A stretch of DNA of 52,514 nt from Erythrobacter sp. HI0063 (GCF_001635685.1 NZ_LWFF01000108.1:1-52514); one strand, 5' to 3'. Positions 8,390 through 17,523 are shown, counted from the stretch's first letter. The notes: generated by a model not told the origin, from the letters alone. Translations and numbers: made by a program.

Positions 8390-9204
8390 CGTCCTTCGAA
8401 CACGGGGTCGCGGCGTGCGATCACGGCGTCGAGCCCCTCCAGCGCATCCGCGGTCCCGCAAAGCCGCACCTGCGCGGCGTTCTCTTCGGGCATCGCCGCT
8501 TCGGGAGGCAGAACCTGCCCGCTCCACAGCAGATGCTTGGCCATGCCCATCGCCAGCGGCGCGCCGCGGGCGATCTCGCGCGCAATATCCATTGCTTCGG
8601 CCTCGATCCGATCGTCGGGCACCACGCGGTTGATGAGGCCGATGGCCAGCGCATCCTCGGCCGTGATCACCGAATTGAGCAAAACCATTTCCATCGCGCG
8701 GCGGAACCCGACCAGCCGGGCCAGCGTGGCGGTCACGCCTGCGTCAGGCACCATCGCGACGCGCGTTGCGCCTGTCATGAAGCGCGCGCTCTCGCCCGCG
8801 ACCACGAGATCGGCCGCGCAGACCAGCCCCATGCCGCCCCCGCCCGCCGCGAAGCCCTGCACCGCGGCGATGACCGGCACGTGCAACCGCATCAGCCCTT
8901 GCGTGATTTGGGCGAGCTGCGCGGTCGCGACTCGAATATACTGCGGCAGGTCCGCGCCTTGGTCGCGGAAGCTCTTGACGTCGCCGCCCGCGCAGAAATT
9001 CTTGCCTGCACCGGTCAGCAGCAGAGCGCGCGCCTCGCGCCGCTGCTGCACCATCCGGATCGCGTCGAGCAGCACGGGCATGCTTTGCGCGTCCACGCTG
9101 TTCGAACTAGCCGGACGGTTCATGGTGAGATGCATCACCCCGTCCTCGTGCAGCGCCAGCGTCGCCGCGCCGTCCGCCATCAGCATTTGGGGAGCAGCGC
9201 TCAT
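8386..9204 (-). CDS. Enoyl-CoA hydratase/isomerase (crotonase) 3
   Basis: A 272-residue crotonase with MHLTMNRPASSNSVDAQSM, the oxyanion segment FCAGGDVKSFRDQG, AAVQGFAAGGGGMGLVCAAD and MVPDAGVTATLARLVG. This VPDAG signature, with an Asp in place of the usual Glu, is that of the PaaG-type isomerase/hydratase branch (1,2-epoxyphenylacetyl-CoA isomerase-like), so an isomerase role on an unsaturated or oxygenated acyl-CoA is plausible. It follows the oxygenase beta subunit with a 4-bp overlap, which would fit action on an oxygenation product. Confidence 0.88.
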   Translation of the reverse strand: MSAAPQMLMADGAATLALHEDGVMHLTMNRPASSNSVDAQSMPVLLDAIRMVQQRREARALLLTGAGKNFCAGGDVKSFRDQGADLPQYIRVATAQLAQITQGLMRLHVPVIAAVQGFAAGGGGMGLVCAADLVVAGESARFMTGATRVAMVPDAGVTATLARLVGFRRAMEMVLLNSVITAEDALAIGLINRVVPDDRIEAEAMDIAREIARGAPLAMGMAKHLLWSGQVLPPEAAMPEENAAQVRLCGTADALEGLDAVIARRDPVFEGR

Positions 9205-9689
9205 ACGAGAAAAGCCATGGTGTAGAGCGCCTTGTGATTGTTGGTCAGCACGACCTTCTTGCGCACGATGCGGAAATCGTCGTCGCGTTCGCGCAGCCGG
9301 TATTCGGTGCGCGTGCCCCAGGTTTGTTCGCCCCGCGTGTGGGATTCGAAGATCAGGACATTTGCCGTGACGATGATCTCGTCATCTTCTCGCCCGACGA
9401 TGCGGACGTTGGAGACCGAGCGGCTGAGCCGCGACAGCGGCGACTGGGCGAGGCGCCGCCCCGTCATCAGCTGCTTGACCCGCAATGCGATGCGCGAGCG
9501 GTTGTCATAGAGGATCGACATCTCGTGATCGGGATCGCCGCCGTCCCCGTTGGCGGGCACCCAGTAGATGCCGTCATCCTCCCACAGCTTTTCCCATTCC
9601 TCGTATTCGTGCAGGTCGGCGTATTCGGCCTCGCGATACAGGAACTGCGCGATCCGTCTGGTCAGTAGCAGATCGTCACGCACGCTCAT
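9201..9689 (-). CDS. Rieske oxygenase beta (small) subunit
   Basis: A 162-residue NTF2/SnoaL-fold small subunit of an aromatic-ring-hydroxylating-type dioxygenase. Signatures are FLYREAEYADLHEYEEWEKL, DGIYWVPANG, ILYDNRSRIALRVKQL, SRSVSNVRI, NVLIFESHTRGEQTWGTRTEYRL-type strands and the C-terminal KKVVLTNNHKALYTM. The start at 9689 overlaps the alpha-subunit stop (ATGA) and gives the usual family length. Such subunits carry no iron and stabilise the alpha3beta3 hexamer. Confidence 0.93.
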   Translation of the reverse strand: MSVRDDLLLTRRIAQFLYREAEYADLHEYEEWEKLWEDDGIYWVPANGDGGDPDHEMSILYDNRSRIALRVKQLMTGRRLAQSPLSRLSRSVSNVRIVGREDDEIIVTANVLIFESHTRGEQTWGTRTEYRLRERDDDFRIVRKKVVLTNNHKALYTMAFLV

Positions 9690-10981
9690 GCCGCACCATC
9701 GGACATGAGGTCGGCGTAATGGCGCCAGAAGCCGCGGCTGGGCGTCTCGTCGGTCGCGTCGCCGACGAGAAAGCCGTCCTCGTCCGCCCGCTCGCGCCCG
9801 GTGCCGCGTCCTAGGAACAGCCATTCGGGATCGAGCGCCTGCGCGCCCAACTGCGTGCGCTCGTACATTTCGGCATCGTCGGCCAGCAGGAAGCCCGCCG
9901 GACCGACCGAGCCCATCGTCTGCTGCCGCATCCGTTTATTGAGATCGTCCGCGCCCTTGAACTGGAGCGCAGTGACGTGCTGCACCGTCTCGTCCACTGC
10001 GGTCGGCTGGAGAACGAACAGCTGGATTTCGGCGATGAACAGGTTCGGGAAGATCATTGTGTGCGGCGTACCGTCGATCATGATCCGCCGCGCTTCGTCC
10101 ACGCCATTCGCCGCTTCCATCTGCGCGACGTAATCGGGCAGCCGTTCCGCCGTCGTGCCGAACCAGCTCAGCGGCTCGCCCCGCTTGCGGAATTCCGGGC
10201 GCAGGTCGATCTCGGAATGCCCTTCGCCCAGGTAGCGTGCGACCGCGTCCGACTTGTCGTTGTAGAGCGATCCGATCCCGCTGTCCGCCACTTGGAAGAT
10301 TGAGCCGTGGACGAAGGAGGGGTGATAGCCGTCGGTTTCGTTCTCGGCGACGAACTTCCAGTTCGACTTCACCTTGTGCTTCAGGAAACCCGCTGTGACC
10401 TCGATCTCTCCGGTGGGCGAATTGCTGCACAGCAAGTCGATGGAATCGCGTGCGGAACCCAAATGTTCGGCAAGAGTCGGACCGTCCTCGGCCAGCGATG
10501 CGAACACGAAGCCGCGGTAGCTTTCCACCCGGGCGACCTGGCCGAGGCCGAACCGTTCCTTGTCGACGCCTTCGTATCCGGACGGAAACGGATAGGCGCG
10601 CAGGCTTCCATCGGTGTTGAAGGTCCAGCCGTGATAGGGGCACATGAAGACCGAGGACCGCCCCTTCTCCTCCATGCACACGCGGTTGCCGCGGTGGGGG
10701 CAGCGATTGTGCAACAGTCGGATCTCGCCGTCCTTGCCACGGATCATGATCAGCGGCTCGGGACCAATCGACTTCATCACAAAATCATTCGGCCTAGGCA
10801 CTTCGCTCTCATGGCCGACATAGACCCAGCCGCGCCGCCAGATCCGCTCCAGCTCCAGCTGGAACAGGGCGGGGTCGGTGTAGAGCGATCCGTGTACCGA
10901 GTCGGGCCGTATCCGATCGCGGACCGACAGGCCCGTCGGCCCCGCCATTGCCGGCGTGACCTGCGCAGTGTTCGGCGTCAT
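9686..10981 (-). CDS. Rieske oxygenase alpha (large, catalytic) subunit
   Basis: A 431-residue catalytic subunit starting at ATG 10981 after a good ribosome-binding site (TTGGGGAC). The Rieske [2Fe-2S] ligands are Cys94-x-His96 (RCPHRG) and Cys114-x2-His117 (MCPYHGWTF). The mononuclear iron site is formed by His220 and His225 in NETDGYHPSFVHG plus an Asp near 368-369 (GFLLADDAE), with Asp217 as the subunit-bridging acid. It is the first gene of the minus-strand operon. Electrons would come from a ferredoxin, not visible here, and probably the ferredoxin reductase at 26183-27415. The substrate is unknown; surrounding CoA genes suggest a carboxylated or later CoA-activated compound. Confidence 0.95.
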   Translation of the reverse strand: MTPNTAQVTPAMAGPTGLSVRDRIRPDSVHGSLYTDPALFQLELERIWRRGWVYVGHESEVPRPNDFVMKSIGPEPLIMIRGKDGEIRLLHNRCPHRGNRVCMEEKGRSSVFMCPYHGWTFNTDGSLRAYPFPSGYEGVDKERFGLGQVARVESYRGFVFASLAEDGPTLAEHLGSARDSIDLLCSNSPTGEIEVTAGFLKHKVKSNWKFVAENETDGYHPSFVHGSIFQVADSGIGSLYNDKSDAVARYLGEGHSEIDLRPEFRKRGEPLSWFGTTAERLPDYVAQMEAANGVDEARRIMIDGTPHTMIFPNLFIAEIQLFVLQPTAVDETVQHVTALQFKGADDLNKRMRQQTMGSVGPAGFLLADDAEMYERTQLGAQALDPEWLFLGRGTGRERADEDGFLVGDATDETPSRGFWRHYADLMSDGAA

Positions 10982-11017
10982 CCAAAGTCCCCAAAAACCA
11001 TCTTGCGCTATTGATAA

Positions 11018-11031
11018 ACCGTCCGGTCGGT
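11018..11031. promoter_or_regulatory. Putative TetR operator, type ACCGACGCGTCGGT (12/14)
   Basis: ACCGTCCGGTCGGT lies in the 96-bp divergent promoter region between the oxygenase operon (ATG 10981) and the racemase gene (ATG 11078). It matches the perfect palindrome found at 16543 and 23743 at 12 of 14 positions. Its position would let one repressor control both divergent units. Confidence 0.6.
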
Positions 11032-11077
11032 CTATGTCAATGGCTGTACCGGTTGCGGCAAACAAAAGGGGAGACGT

Positions 11078-12232
11078 ATGGGAGCGCTTAAGGGGGTCCG
11101 GATCGTGGAAATGGCGGGGATCGGGCCCGGCCCCTTCGCCGGGATGATGCTCGCAGATCACGGCGCGGACATCATCCGGATCGAACGGTTGGGCGGAACC
11201 GCGTCCCCGATCGGCGCGGATGACGGGGCCGACGTGATGCTGCGCGGACGGCCGGCGATCCAGGTCGATCTCAAGACACCGGAAGGCGTCGGCATCGTCA
11301 GGGATTTGGTCGGACAGGCGGATGGCCTGATCGAAGGCTATCGTCCCGGCGTGATGGAGCGGCTGGGTCTTGGGCCGGACCTCCTTCTCGGCCTCAATCC
11401 CGCGCTCGTTTACGGTCGCATGACCGGCTGGGGCCAGACCGGGCCCAAGGCCGCGGATGTCGGGCACGACATCAACTATCTCGCCCTGTCGGGCACGCTG
11501 CACATGCTGGGCCGCGCGGGGGAATGCCCTACCGCGCCCGCTAACCTGCTCGGCGATTATGGCGGCGGCGGCCTGCTGCTTGCCTTCGGGATGTGCGCCG
11601 CGATCATCCAGGCGCGCGCCAGCGGCCAGGGCCAGGTCGTCGATTGCGCAATGGTCGATGGCTCCGCGCTGCTCGCCACGCTGATGTGGTCGCTGCGCGC
11701 GCAGGACCAGTGGCGGGATGAGCGGGGGAGTAACTTCCTCGACAGCGGCGCGCATTTCTACGACACCTATCGCACGCGCGACGATCGCTTCATCGCGGTC
11801 GGCGCGATCGAAAAGCCGTTCTACCGCACGCTGTGCAGCCTGGCCGGAATGGACGATCCCGCCTTTGAGAACCAATTCGACCGCGCCGCCTGGCCCGACC
11901 TGAAGCGCCGGGTCGCCGCGATCTTCGCCACCCGCACGCGTGACGAATGGTGCGCGCTGCTCGAACAGACCGACGCCTGCGTTGCACCCGTACTGTCGAT
12001 GGAGGAAGCCCCGCGACATCCGCACAACCGGGCGCGTGACACCTTCGTGGAGGCGCAAGGCATCGTCCAGCCCACGCCCGCACCGCGCTTTTCCCGCACC
12101 ACGGCGCGCCACCCGTCGCAACCTGGCCCTGAGCCCCTGGACATCCTCCAGCGATTCGGACTGTCCGCCGAGCGTGCCGCGGAGCTGGAAGCGAGCGGCA
12201 CGCTGGCATTCGCGCAGCCATCTGCCCGATAG
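11078..12232 (+). CDS. Alpha-methylacyl-CoA racemase-like family III CoA-transferase
   Basis: A 384-residue CaiB/BaiF family III protein. It has the N-terminal GVRIVEMAGIGPGPFAGMML and the stretch YGRMTGWGQTGPKA followed by GHDINYLALSG. His130 in this GHDINY motif and Asp160 in LLGDYGGGG are spaced 30 residues apart, as the catalytic His126/Asp156 pair of mycobacterial alpha-methylacyl-CoA racemase, which favours a racemase over a CoA-transferase. Such enzymes epimerise (2R)/(2S)-methyl-branched acyl-CoAs so that beta-oxidation can proceed. It is divergent from the oxygenase operon and shares its operator region; the acyl-CoA ligase follows 150 bp downstream. Confidence 0.85.
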   Translation: MGALKGVRIVEMAGIGPGPFAGMMLADHGADIIRIERLGGTASPIGADDGADVMLRGRPAIQVDLKTPEGVGIVRDLVGQADGLIEGYRPGVMERLGLGPDLLLGLNPALVYGRMTGWGQTGPKAADVGHDINYLALSGTLHMLGRAGECPTAPANLLGDYGGGGLLLAFGMCAAIIQARASGQGQVVDCAMVDGSALLATLMWSLRAQDQWRDERGSNFLDSGAHFYDTYRTRDDRFIAVGAIEKPFYRTLCSLAGMDDPAFENQFDRAAWPDLKRRVAAIFATRTRDEWCALLEQTDACVAPVLSMEEAPRHPHNRARDTFVEAQGIVQPTPAPRFSRTTARHPSQPGPEPLDILQRFGLSAERAAELEASGTLAFAQPSAR

Positions 12233-12263
12233 ACCGTCGCTTTTCCGCGCCTCCCATTCTTAG

Positions 12264-12277
12264 TCCGACGCGACGGT
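12264..12277. promoter_or_regulatory. Putative TetR operator, type ACCGACGCGTCGGT (12/14)
   Basis: TCCGACGCGACGGT sits between the racemase stop (12232) and the acyl-CoA ligase start (12383) and matches 12 of 14 positions of the perfect palindrome seen at 16543 and 23743. It implies that the ligase has its own regulated promoter. Confidence 0.5.
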
Positions 12278-12382
12278 TTGCAATTGCCTCGCGATCGTGC
12301 TTTCTTCCAGATTGCCGGAGGCATGGCGAAACCCGCCCCGGCGCGAGCGCATGGAGCTTGGAACACGGGAATGGGAGTGGAG

Positions 12383-13888
12383 ATGGATCAGTATCGGACC
12401 TTGGGCGACCTCGTCGAAGCGAACGCACGCAATCTCGGCGATATGCCCGCGACGATTTTCGAAGACCGCACGCGATCTCACGGCGCGCTTGCCAATGAAG
12501 CACGGAACATCGCTGCCCACTTCGCGGCCAGGGGCCTCACGAAGGGCAGCCGGGTCGCTTATCTGGGACGCAACCATGATCGCATGGCGGTGCTGCTGAT
12601 CGCCTGCGGCTTCGCGGGCTGCGTGTTCACGCCGATCAACTGGCGCCTGTCCGATGAGGAGCTGGATTATGTCGTCGGCAATTGCGAAGCCTCGTTGCTA
12701 TTCCACAGCCGCGAACATGGCCCTTATGCTGCGGCGAGCGGGCTCGACACCGTCGATGTGGACGATGACGCCGCATGGCAGGCCTGCGTCGATGCCGACG
12801 TGGGCGCGCTGCCCGCCATCGACCCCGACGACATTCTGCTCCAGATCTACAGTTCGGGCACCACCGGAAAGCCGAAGGGCGTCGAATTGACTCACAGTTC
12901 AGTGCTGCGGGGCGCGCAGGTCGTGCATTCCGGCCAGATCGGCAGCGAATGGACCACCGATGATCGCATGCTGATCGTCCTGCCGCTGTTCCATGTCAGC
13001 GCGCTGCTGATGCTGTCCTTCTCTCTCACCTCGGGGGCTGGCGCGATCATCCTGCGCGATGCGATACCCGCCGCCATCGCCGACATGGCGCAGCGCCACG
13101 GAGCGACGCGCATCGGCCTGGTTCCGGCGCTGATCCAACTGATCGTGGATTCGCCTACGATCGATATGTCTGCCTTCGCATCGCTCAAGCTGGTTATCTA
13201 CGGCGGATCGTCGATCACGCCCGCGCTGCTCGCCCGCGCACAGACCGCGCTCGACTGCGGTTTCCTGCAATTGTTCGGGATGAGCGAGACGTTCACGAGC
13301 GGCACGGTTCTCGGCCCCGAAGAGCACCGCAGCGGGGACGCGGCGGTCCTGGGATCATGCGGCAAGCCTCTCGACGGGGTAACCATCCGCATCGTGGATG
13401 AAGATGGCGCGGACCTGCCGCCCGGAGAACCGGGCGAAATCCTCATCCGGTGCGATACGCTTATGAAGGGGTACTGGCGCCTGCCGGAGGAAACCGCGGC
13501 GGTGCTCGATGACGGCTGGTACCGCACGGGCGATGTCGGAAGCCGGGACGCCTCCGGCTATCTGACGATCCGCGACCGGATCAGGGACATGGTCATCAGC
13601 GGCGGCGAGAATGTCTACCCGGCGGAAGTGGAAGCGGCGCTTGCCTCTCACGAATCCGTGGGTGAGATCGCGGTCATCGGGCGCCCCTGCGATCGCTGGG
13701 GCGAGGCGGTGACTGCGGTGGTCGTGCCAAAGCCCGACCGCATGGTCGACGAGGCGGAACTGATCGCATACGCCCGGGGACGCATCGCGCACTACAAATG
13801 CCCGTCAAAGGTGATCATCGCGGACGAACTGCCCAAGAACGCTGGCGGCAAGGTTTTGAAGCGGGTTCTGCGCGAGCGGTACTGCTGA
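12383..13888 (+). CDS. Acyl-CoA synthetase (AMP-forming) 1
   Basis: A 501-residue ANL-superfamily ligase that would activate a carboxylic acid to its CoA thioester. The P-loop-like motif IYSSGTTGKPKG is at residues 155-166, followed by LPLFHVSALL, YGGSSITPALL, GMSETFTSG, the hinge YRTGDVGSRDASGYL and DRIRDMVISGGENVYPAEVE, and the catalytic Lys in KNAGGKVLKRVLRE. I prefer ATG 12383, preceded by GGAGTGGAG; an in-frame ATG at 12371 would add four residues. It follows the racemase gene on the same strand with its own putative operator. The substrate cannot be deduced. Confidence 0.93.
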   Translation: MDQYRTLGDLVEANARNLGDMPATIFEDRTRSHGALANEARNIAAHFAARGLTKGSRVAYLGRNHDRMAVLLIACGFAGCVFTPINWRLSDEELDYVVGNCEASLLFHSREHGPYAAASGLDTVDVDDDAAWQACVDADVGALPAIDPDDILLQIYSSGTTGKPKGVELTHSSVLRGAQVVHSGQIGSEWTTDDRMLIVLPLFHVSALLMLSFSLTSGAGAIILRDAIPAAIADMAQRHGATRIGLVPALIQLIVDSPTIDMSAFASLKLVIYGGSSITPALLARAQTALDCGFLQLFGMSETFTSGTVLGPEEHRSGDAAVLGSCGKPLDGVTIRIVDEDGADLPPGEPGEILIRCDTLMKGYWRLPEETAAVLDDGWYRTGDVGSRDASGYLTIRDRIRDMVISGGENVYPAEVEAALASHESVGEIAVIGRPCDRWGEAVTAVVVPKPDRMVDEAELIAYARGRIAHYKCPSKVIIADELPKNAGGKVLKRVLRERYC

Positions 13889-14050
13889 AATACCGTTCCC
13901 GGGCCGGCGCGGTCGCCCCGCGCTTCGGGCGTGCTGTCGGCCAGTTAAGCCGGCCCCGCCCCTTTTCGGTACCATAACGTCAACGAATTGCGTGGGGCGC
14001 ACCGCGCCAGCGCGCTGTCTGCTGGGCCGGGCAAAGTGCGATCGCGGCAC

Positions 14051-14083
14051 AAAAAAACCCGGCAGCCGTCATCGGCTGCCGGG
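14051..14083 (-). terminator. Rho-independent terminator of TonB receptor 1 gene
   Basis: Read on the minus strand, a perfect 11-bp stem (CCCGGCAGCCG / CGGCTGCCGGG, loop ATGA) is followed directly by seven T residues. It lies 62 bp beyond the stop of the minus-strand TonB receptor gene. A short GA-repeat tract (14110-14124) lies between stop and hairpin. Confidence 0.88.
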
Positions 14084-14144
14084 AGTTGGAATGCGGTTTC
14101 AAGCACCGAAGAGAGAGAGAGAGAATCCGGTGTAGCACCGCCCC

Positions 14145-16475
14145 TCAGTTGAACCGTGCGCTCACTCGTAATCCGTAGGTGACGGGTCGTGCGGCGTTAC
14201 GCACGATGACGTCCTGCGTCGCATAGGCGTTCGTCCAATAATACTCGTTGGTCACGTTGCGGCCATAGGCGGCGATGGTCCAACGCCCGTCGGCCGTCGT
14301 TACACCGGCGCGCAGATCGATCACCGTAAACGGTTTGATACGCGCGAATGCGGGTGTGGAGATCGCCGAATTGGTCTCGCTGTTGTAAACGAAGTTCGCG
14401 CCGACGAAGGGTTCGAAATTGCCGATGTCGTAGAACCGATATTCGGCATCGCCCGAAATCTGCCATTTCGGTGTGTAGGGTATCGGCTGGCCGCGGAAAT
14501 CCTGCGAGACGCGTGCATCGTTCAGTCCCGTGAACTCCAGGATTTTGGTGTCCAGATAGGTGCCCGATGCCGAAAGGGTCAGTCCGGTGACGGGCGCGAC
14601 CTGCAGTTGCAGTTCAGCCCCTGCGATCCTCGAGCTTGGCACGTTGACCAGTCGTTCGATCACCTGGAACACCGGCACGAGGATGTTTCCGCGCACTTGC
14701 TTGTCCTGGTAGTCGTAATAGAACGCCGCTCCGTTCAGTTGGACGCGCCGGTCGGCCAGAGTCAGCTTGAAGCCGGCTTCGTAAGCCAGGATCGATTCTT
14801 GCGTCACCGGCAGCAACTGCGTGAAGGTGGATGCCGAAAGGATTGGATAGCTGCCCGATTTAAAACCTTTCGTCACGTTGGCGTAAAGCAGTGCGTCCGC
14901 CGACGGCTCCACGGTCACACCAGCGCGCCATGACAGGTTGTCTTCCTCCAGGCGGTCGAAGAACTCACCGGGCTTCTGGTTGGCCAGAAGGGTCACGCAC
15001 TCACCCGGAACGATCGGCGTCGTCGGGCTGCCCGAAAGGATCGTCGAAAGCTGTGTCAATCCGGCCGAAAGTCCGGCATCGCCACGGGTACAGCCGTTAT
15101 ACCGACGGGCGCTGTTCGTGTACCGCAAACCACCGGTCAGCGTCACGATCGAGCCGAGCGTCAGATCGGCGTTACCGAAGAAAGAGAACTCGTCGATATC
15201 CAGATCGAAGGTTTGCGTCACTATGCTGAACGGTCGGCCGAGGATGATTCCGTTCGTCGCATCCGCGACGGTCAAGGTGTTGACGGATGATGCCTGGGCG
15301 GTGAAAATGTTTGTGCCAAGCACCCAGTTCAAGCGATCGCCGACGCCGGTCAGACGAAGCTCCTGAGAAAAGTCGTCGATGCTGCCGAGCGACTCGAGCA
15401 GATCCAGGATCCTGAGCGAAGTGCCGTCGCGGTCGTAAGAATAGTCTTCGCGATAGCGATCGACGGACGTCAGCGAGGTGAAGGTGACGCTATCGCTCAT
15501 GTCGAAATCGCCACGCAGGGAGACTTGCAGGTAATTGTCGTCCCGCTCCCGCGGAAAATCGCCCCAACTGGACGCGCGCGCCTCCTCCGGCGCCAGCGGG
15601 ACGGCGAGTAGAGCGTTGGCGCGCTGCTGGGCTGCGGCCGACGCGGTGGTCTGAAAGCGGAAGCCGGTGATTTGCGTGCCGGGCGTATCCGACTTGTCGC
15701 GCCAGCCCGAAGCGGACAGAAGCACGTTGACGCCGCTCGACGGCTGCCAGCCGATCTGCGCGCGGCCTTCGAGAAAGTCCTGCGAGCCGTGCGTATCGCT
15801 AGGATTGCGGTAATCGTACTGCCAGTCCGACATCTGCAGCGTGCGGACCGAGACTCGGCCGGCCAGCGTGTCGCCTAGCGGCACGTTCACGAAGCCGCTG
15901 ACCACGGTTTCGTCGAACCGCCCATAGGACGCGTCGAATCCCGCCTCGAAGCGATCGACGGGCTTGGCGACGATGTAGTTGATCGCGCCCCCGGTCGAGT
16001 TCTGGCCAAACAGGATGCCCTGCGGCCCCTTTAATACCTCGACTCGCTCGAGATCGAAGGTGTTGCCGCGCGCCATGGAGAGGAAGGGCACCGGAGCCTG
16101 ATCGTTATACACGCTGACGGTGGGACTTGCGCCCAGCGTGTATTCGTTGAACCCGACTCCGCGCAGCGTCAGGATCGGCGACGCGTTGAGGCTGGGCGTA
16201 AATGTCAGGCCGGGCACGAGCTTGGGCAGGTCTGCGACGTTCTGCACGCCGGTCTGCGCCAGCGTCTCCCCGGTGGCGAGACTGATCGAAAGAGGCACGT
16301 CGTTGACCGCCTGATCGCGCTTCTGCGCGGTCACGATGATGACATCGATCCCCGGCTGCGCCCCACTGTCCGGCTGGGCCTCGGTGGCAGGTTCAATCGC
16401 CTGCGCGCTCGCGGCCGAAGCCAGAATGGAACCACTGGCGAGCAGGATCGCCGAAACCGTCACACGTGCCTTCAT
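14145..16475 (-). CDS. TonB-dependent outer-membrane receptor 1
   Basis: A 776-residue TonB-dependent receptor. ATG 16475 is chosen because GGGAGG lies 5 bases before it; an in-frame GTG at 16481 would leave no spacing. Residues 1-26 form a signal peptide ending ASAQA. The plug domain begins near IDVIIVTAQKRDQAVNDVP and includes LERVEVLKGPQGILFGQNSTGGAINYI, followed by a long beta-barrel ending in the aromatic-terminated VTYGLRVSARFN. It would import a hydrophobic substrate or iron complex with TonB-ExbBD energy; the setting suggests substrate uptake. Two kinds of putative operator lie upstream (16516 and 16543) and a terminator follows. Confidence 0.93.
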   Translation of the reverse strand: MKARVTVSAILLASGSILASAASAQAIEPATEAQPDSGAQPGIDVIIVTAQKRDQAVNDVPLSISLATGETLAQTGVQNVADLPKLVPGLTFTPSLNASPILTLRGVGFNEYTLGASPTVSVYNDQAPVPFLSMARGNTFDLERVEVLKGPQGILFGQNSTGGAINYIVAKPVDRFEAGFDASYGRFDETVVSGFVNVPLGDTLAGRVSVRTLQMSDWQYDYRNPSDTHGSQDFLEGRAQIGWQPSSGVNVLLSASGWRDKSDTPGTQITGFRFQTTASAAAQQRANALLAVPLAPEEARASSWGDFPRERDDNYLQVSLRGDFDMSDSVTFTSLTSVDRYREDYSYDRDGTSLRILDLLESLGSIDDFSQELRLTGVGDRLNWVLGTNIFTAQASSVNTLTVADATNGIILGRPFSIVTQTFDLDIDEFSFFGNADLTLGSIVTLTGGLRYTNSARRYNGCTRGDAGLSAGLTQLSTILSGSPTTPIVPGECVTLLANQKPGEFFDRLEEDNLSWRAGVTVEPSADALLYANVTKGFKSGSYPILSASTFTQLLPVTQESILAYEAGFKLTLADRRVQLNGAAFYYDYQDKQVRGNILVPVFQVIERLVNVPSSRIAGAELQLQVAPVTGLTLSASGTYLDTKILEFTGLNDARVSQDFRGQPIPYTPKWQISGDAEYRFYDIGNFEPFVGANFVYNSETNSAISTPAFARIKPFTVIDLRAGVTTADGRWTIAAYGRNVTNEYYWTNAYATQDVIVRNAARPVTYGLRVSARFN

Positions 16476-16515
16476 TTTCACCTCCCGCTTTTATTATCGA
16501 TGAACGATGTTCTTT

Positions 16516-16533
16516 TTTGAACACTTGGTCAAA
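16516..16533. promoter_or_regulatory. Putative operator, type TTTGAACAnnTGTTCAAA
   Basis: TTTGAACACTTGGTCAAA is an 18-bp inverted repeat with one arm mismatch, 41 bp upstream of the TonB receptor 1 start. Related sites lie at 17524-17541 and 19215-19232. A further GAACGATGTTC lies just upstream at 16502-16512. The family is probably read by the TetR protein encoded at 19234, whose own start region carries a copy. Confidence 0.55.
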
Positions 16534-16542
16534 TGAAATCAG

Positions 16543-16556
16543 ACCGACGCGTCGGT
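16543..16556. promoter_or_regulatory. Putative TetR operator, perfect ACCGACGCGTCGGT
   Basis: ACCGACGCGTCGGT is a perfect 14-bp palindrome 68 bp upstream of TonB receptor 1; its last base is part of the SDR stop codon. The identical core occurs in the promoter region of TonB receptor 2 (23743-23760), which argues against chance and for joint control of both receptors. Confidence 0.75.
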
Positions 16557-17467
16557 TAAAGGTGTCCGGCTTCCTTCAGATGCCGCAGCAAGTCCCCCAT
16601 TGGCCCCGGCTTGACCGGCTGTGCAGTCGAGAGATCGGTGATCGCGCTCCATTTCGCGGCGATGTCCTCCGGCGCGACGTCGCTGGCCGGGTCGAACTGC
16701 ACGCCGTGCGTTTCGAACATCTTCAGCGCGCTGTAATGGCCTGCTACCGCCGAGACGATCAGTCCGGTTTCCGCGCAGCCTTCGCTGCACAGATAGGCAA
16801 GCGCTGGGGAGACGAGCGCGGGGTTCATCAGGTCCGCTAGCGCGCCCAACTCCATCGTTTCGGTCATGCGGGTCCGGGCCCCTGGCGCGATGCAGTTGAC
16901 CGTGATGCCTTTGCGCGCACCCTCGATCGCAAGGCAATTCATCAGTCCGACCAGCCCCATCTTCGCCGCGCCGTAATTGGCTTGGCCGAAATTGCCATTT
17001 GTTCCCGCCGCCGACGTCGTAAAAACGATTCGGCCATATTGCCGCTCCAACATGTGCGCCCAGGCAGCGTGCGTAACTTGGAATGCGCCGATCAAATGGA
17101 CGTCGACGACCTTGGCGAAATCGTCCGCGGTCATCTTGGCGAAGGACTTGTCGCGCAGGATACCTGCATTGTTAACAAGGATATCCAGCTTCCCGAATTG
17201 CTTGATCGCCACGTCGATCATGGCCTTTGCGCCAGACGGATCGGACACGCTGTTGCGATCCGCGATCGCAACGCCGCCAGCGGCTCGAATCTCTTCGACC
17301 ACCTGATCAGCGGCGCTGGAACCGCCGCCTTCGCCGTCCATTGCCCCGCCTAGATCGTTAACCACCACGTGCGCTCCCGACCGCGCCAGCAGCAGCGCAT
17401 GTTCGCGGCCTAATCCGCCACCGGCGCCGGTGACGAGAGCGACGCGCCCCGTGAGATCGATACCCAT
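16556..17467 (-). CDS. SDR hydroxyacyl-CoA dehydrogenase, MFE-2 type
   Basis: A 303-residue SDR with TGAGGGLGREHALLLA (about 14-29), VVNDLGGAMDGEG, ILVNNAGILRDKSFAKM and NYGAAKMGLVG. The insertion VVNDLGG followed by a glycine-rich loop and the phrase NNAGILRDKSFAKM are characteristic of the (3R)-hydroxyacyl-CoA dehydrogenase domain of peroxisomal multifunctional enzyme type 2. A roughly 60-residue C-terminal tail ends in PMGDLLRHLKEAGHL. MFE-2-type dehydrogenases act on branched and steroid-side-chain acyl-CoAs with an R-hydratase, which fits the racemase and MaoC dehydratase nearby. It is divergent from the thiolase at 17551. Confidence 0.88.
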   Translation of the reverse strand: MGIDLTGRVALVTGAGGGLGREHALLLARSGAHVVVNDLGGAMDGEGGGSSAADQVVEEIRAAGGVAIADRNSVSDPSGAKAMIDVAIKQFGKLDILVNNAGILRDKSFAKMTADDFAKVVDVHLIGAFQVTHAAWAHMLERQYGRIVFTTSAAGTNGNFGQANYGAAKMGLVGLMNCLAIEGARKGITVNCIAPGARTRMTETMELGALADLMNPALVSPALAYLCSEGCAETGLIVSAVAGHYSALKMFETHGVQFDPASDVAPEDIAAKWSAITDLSTAQPVKPGPMGDLLRHLKEAGHL

Positions 17468-17523
17468 TTTTCAAAACTCCGCCTTGCAACCAGATCACGA
17501 GCCTCCTAACGCCTCCAAGATTG

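Noticed and set aside
14110-14124. GA-dinucleotide tract after the TonB receptor 1 gene.
   Set aside because: It is short, outside any gene and lies before a clear terminator; no function is supported.
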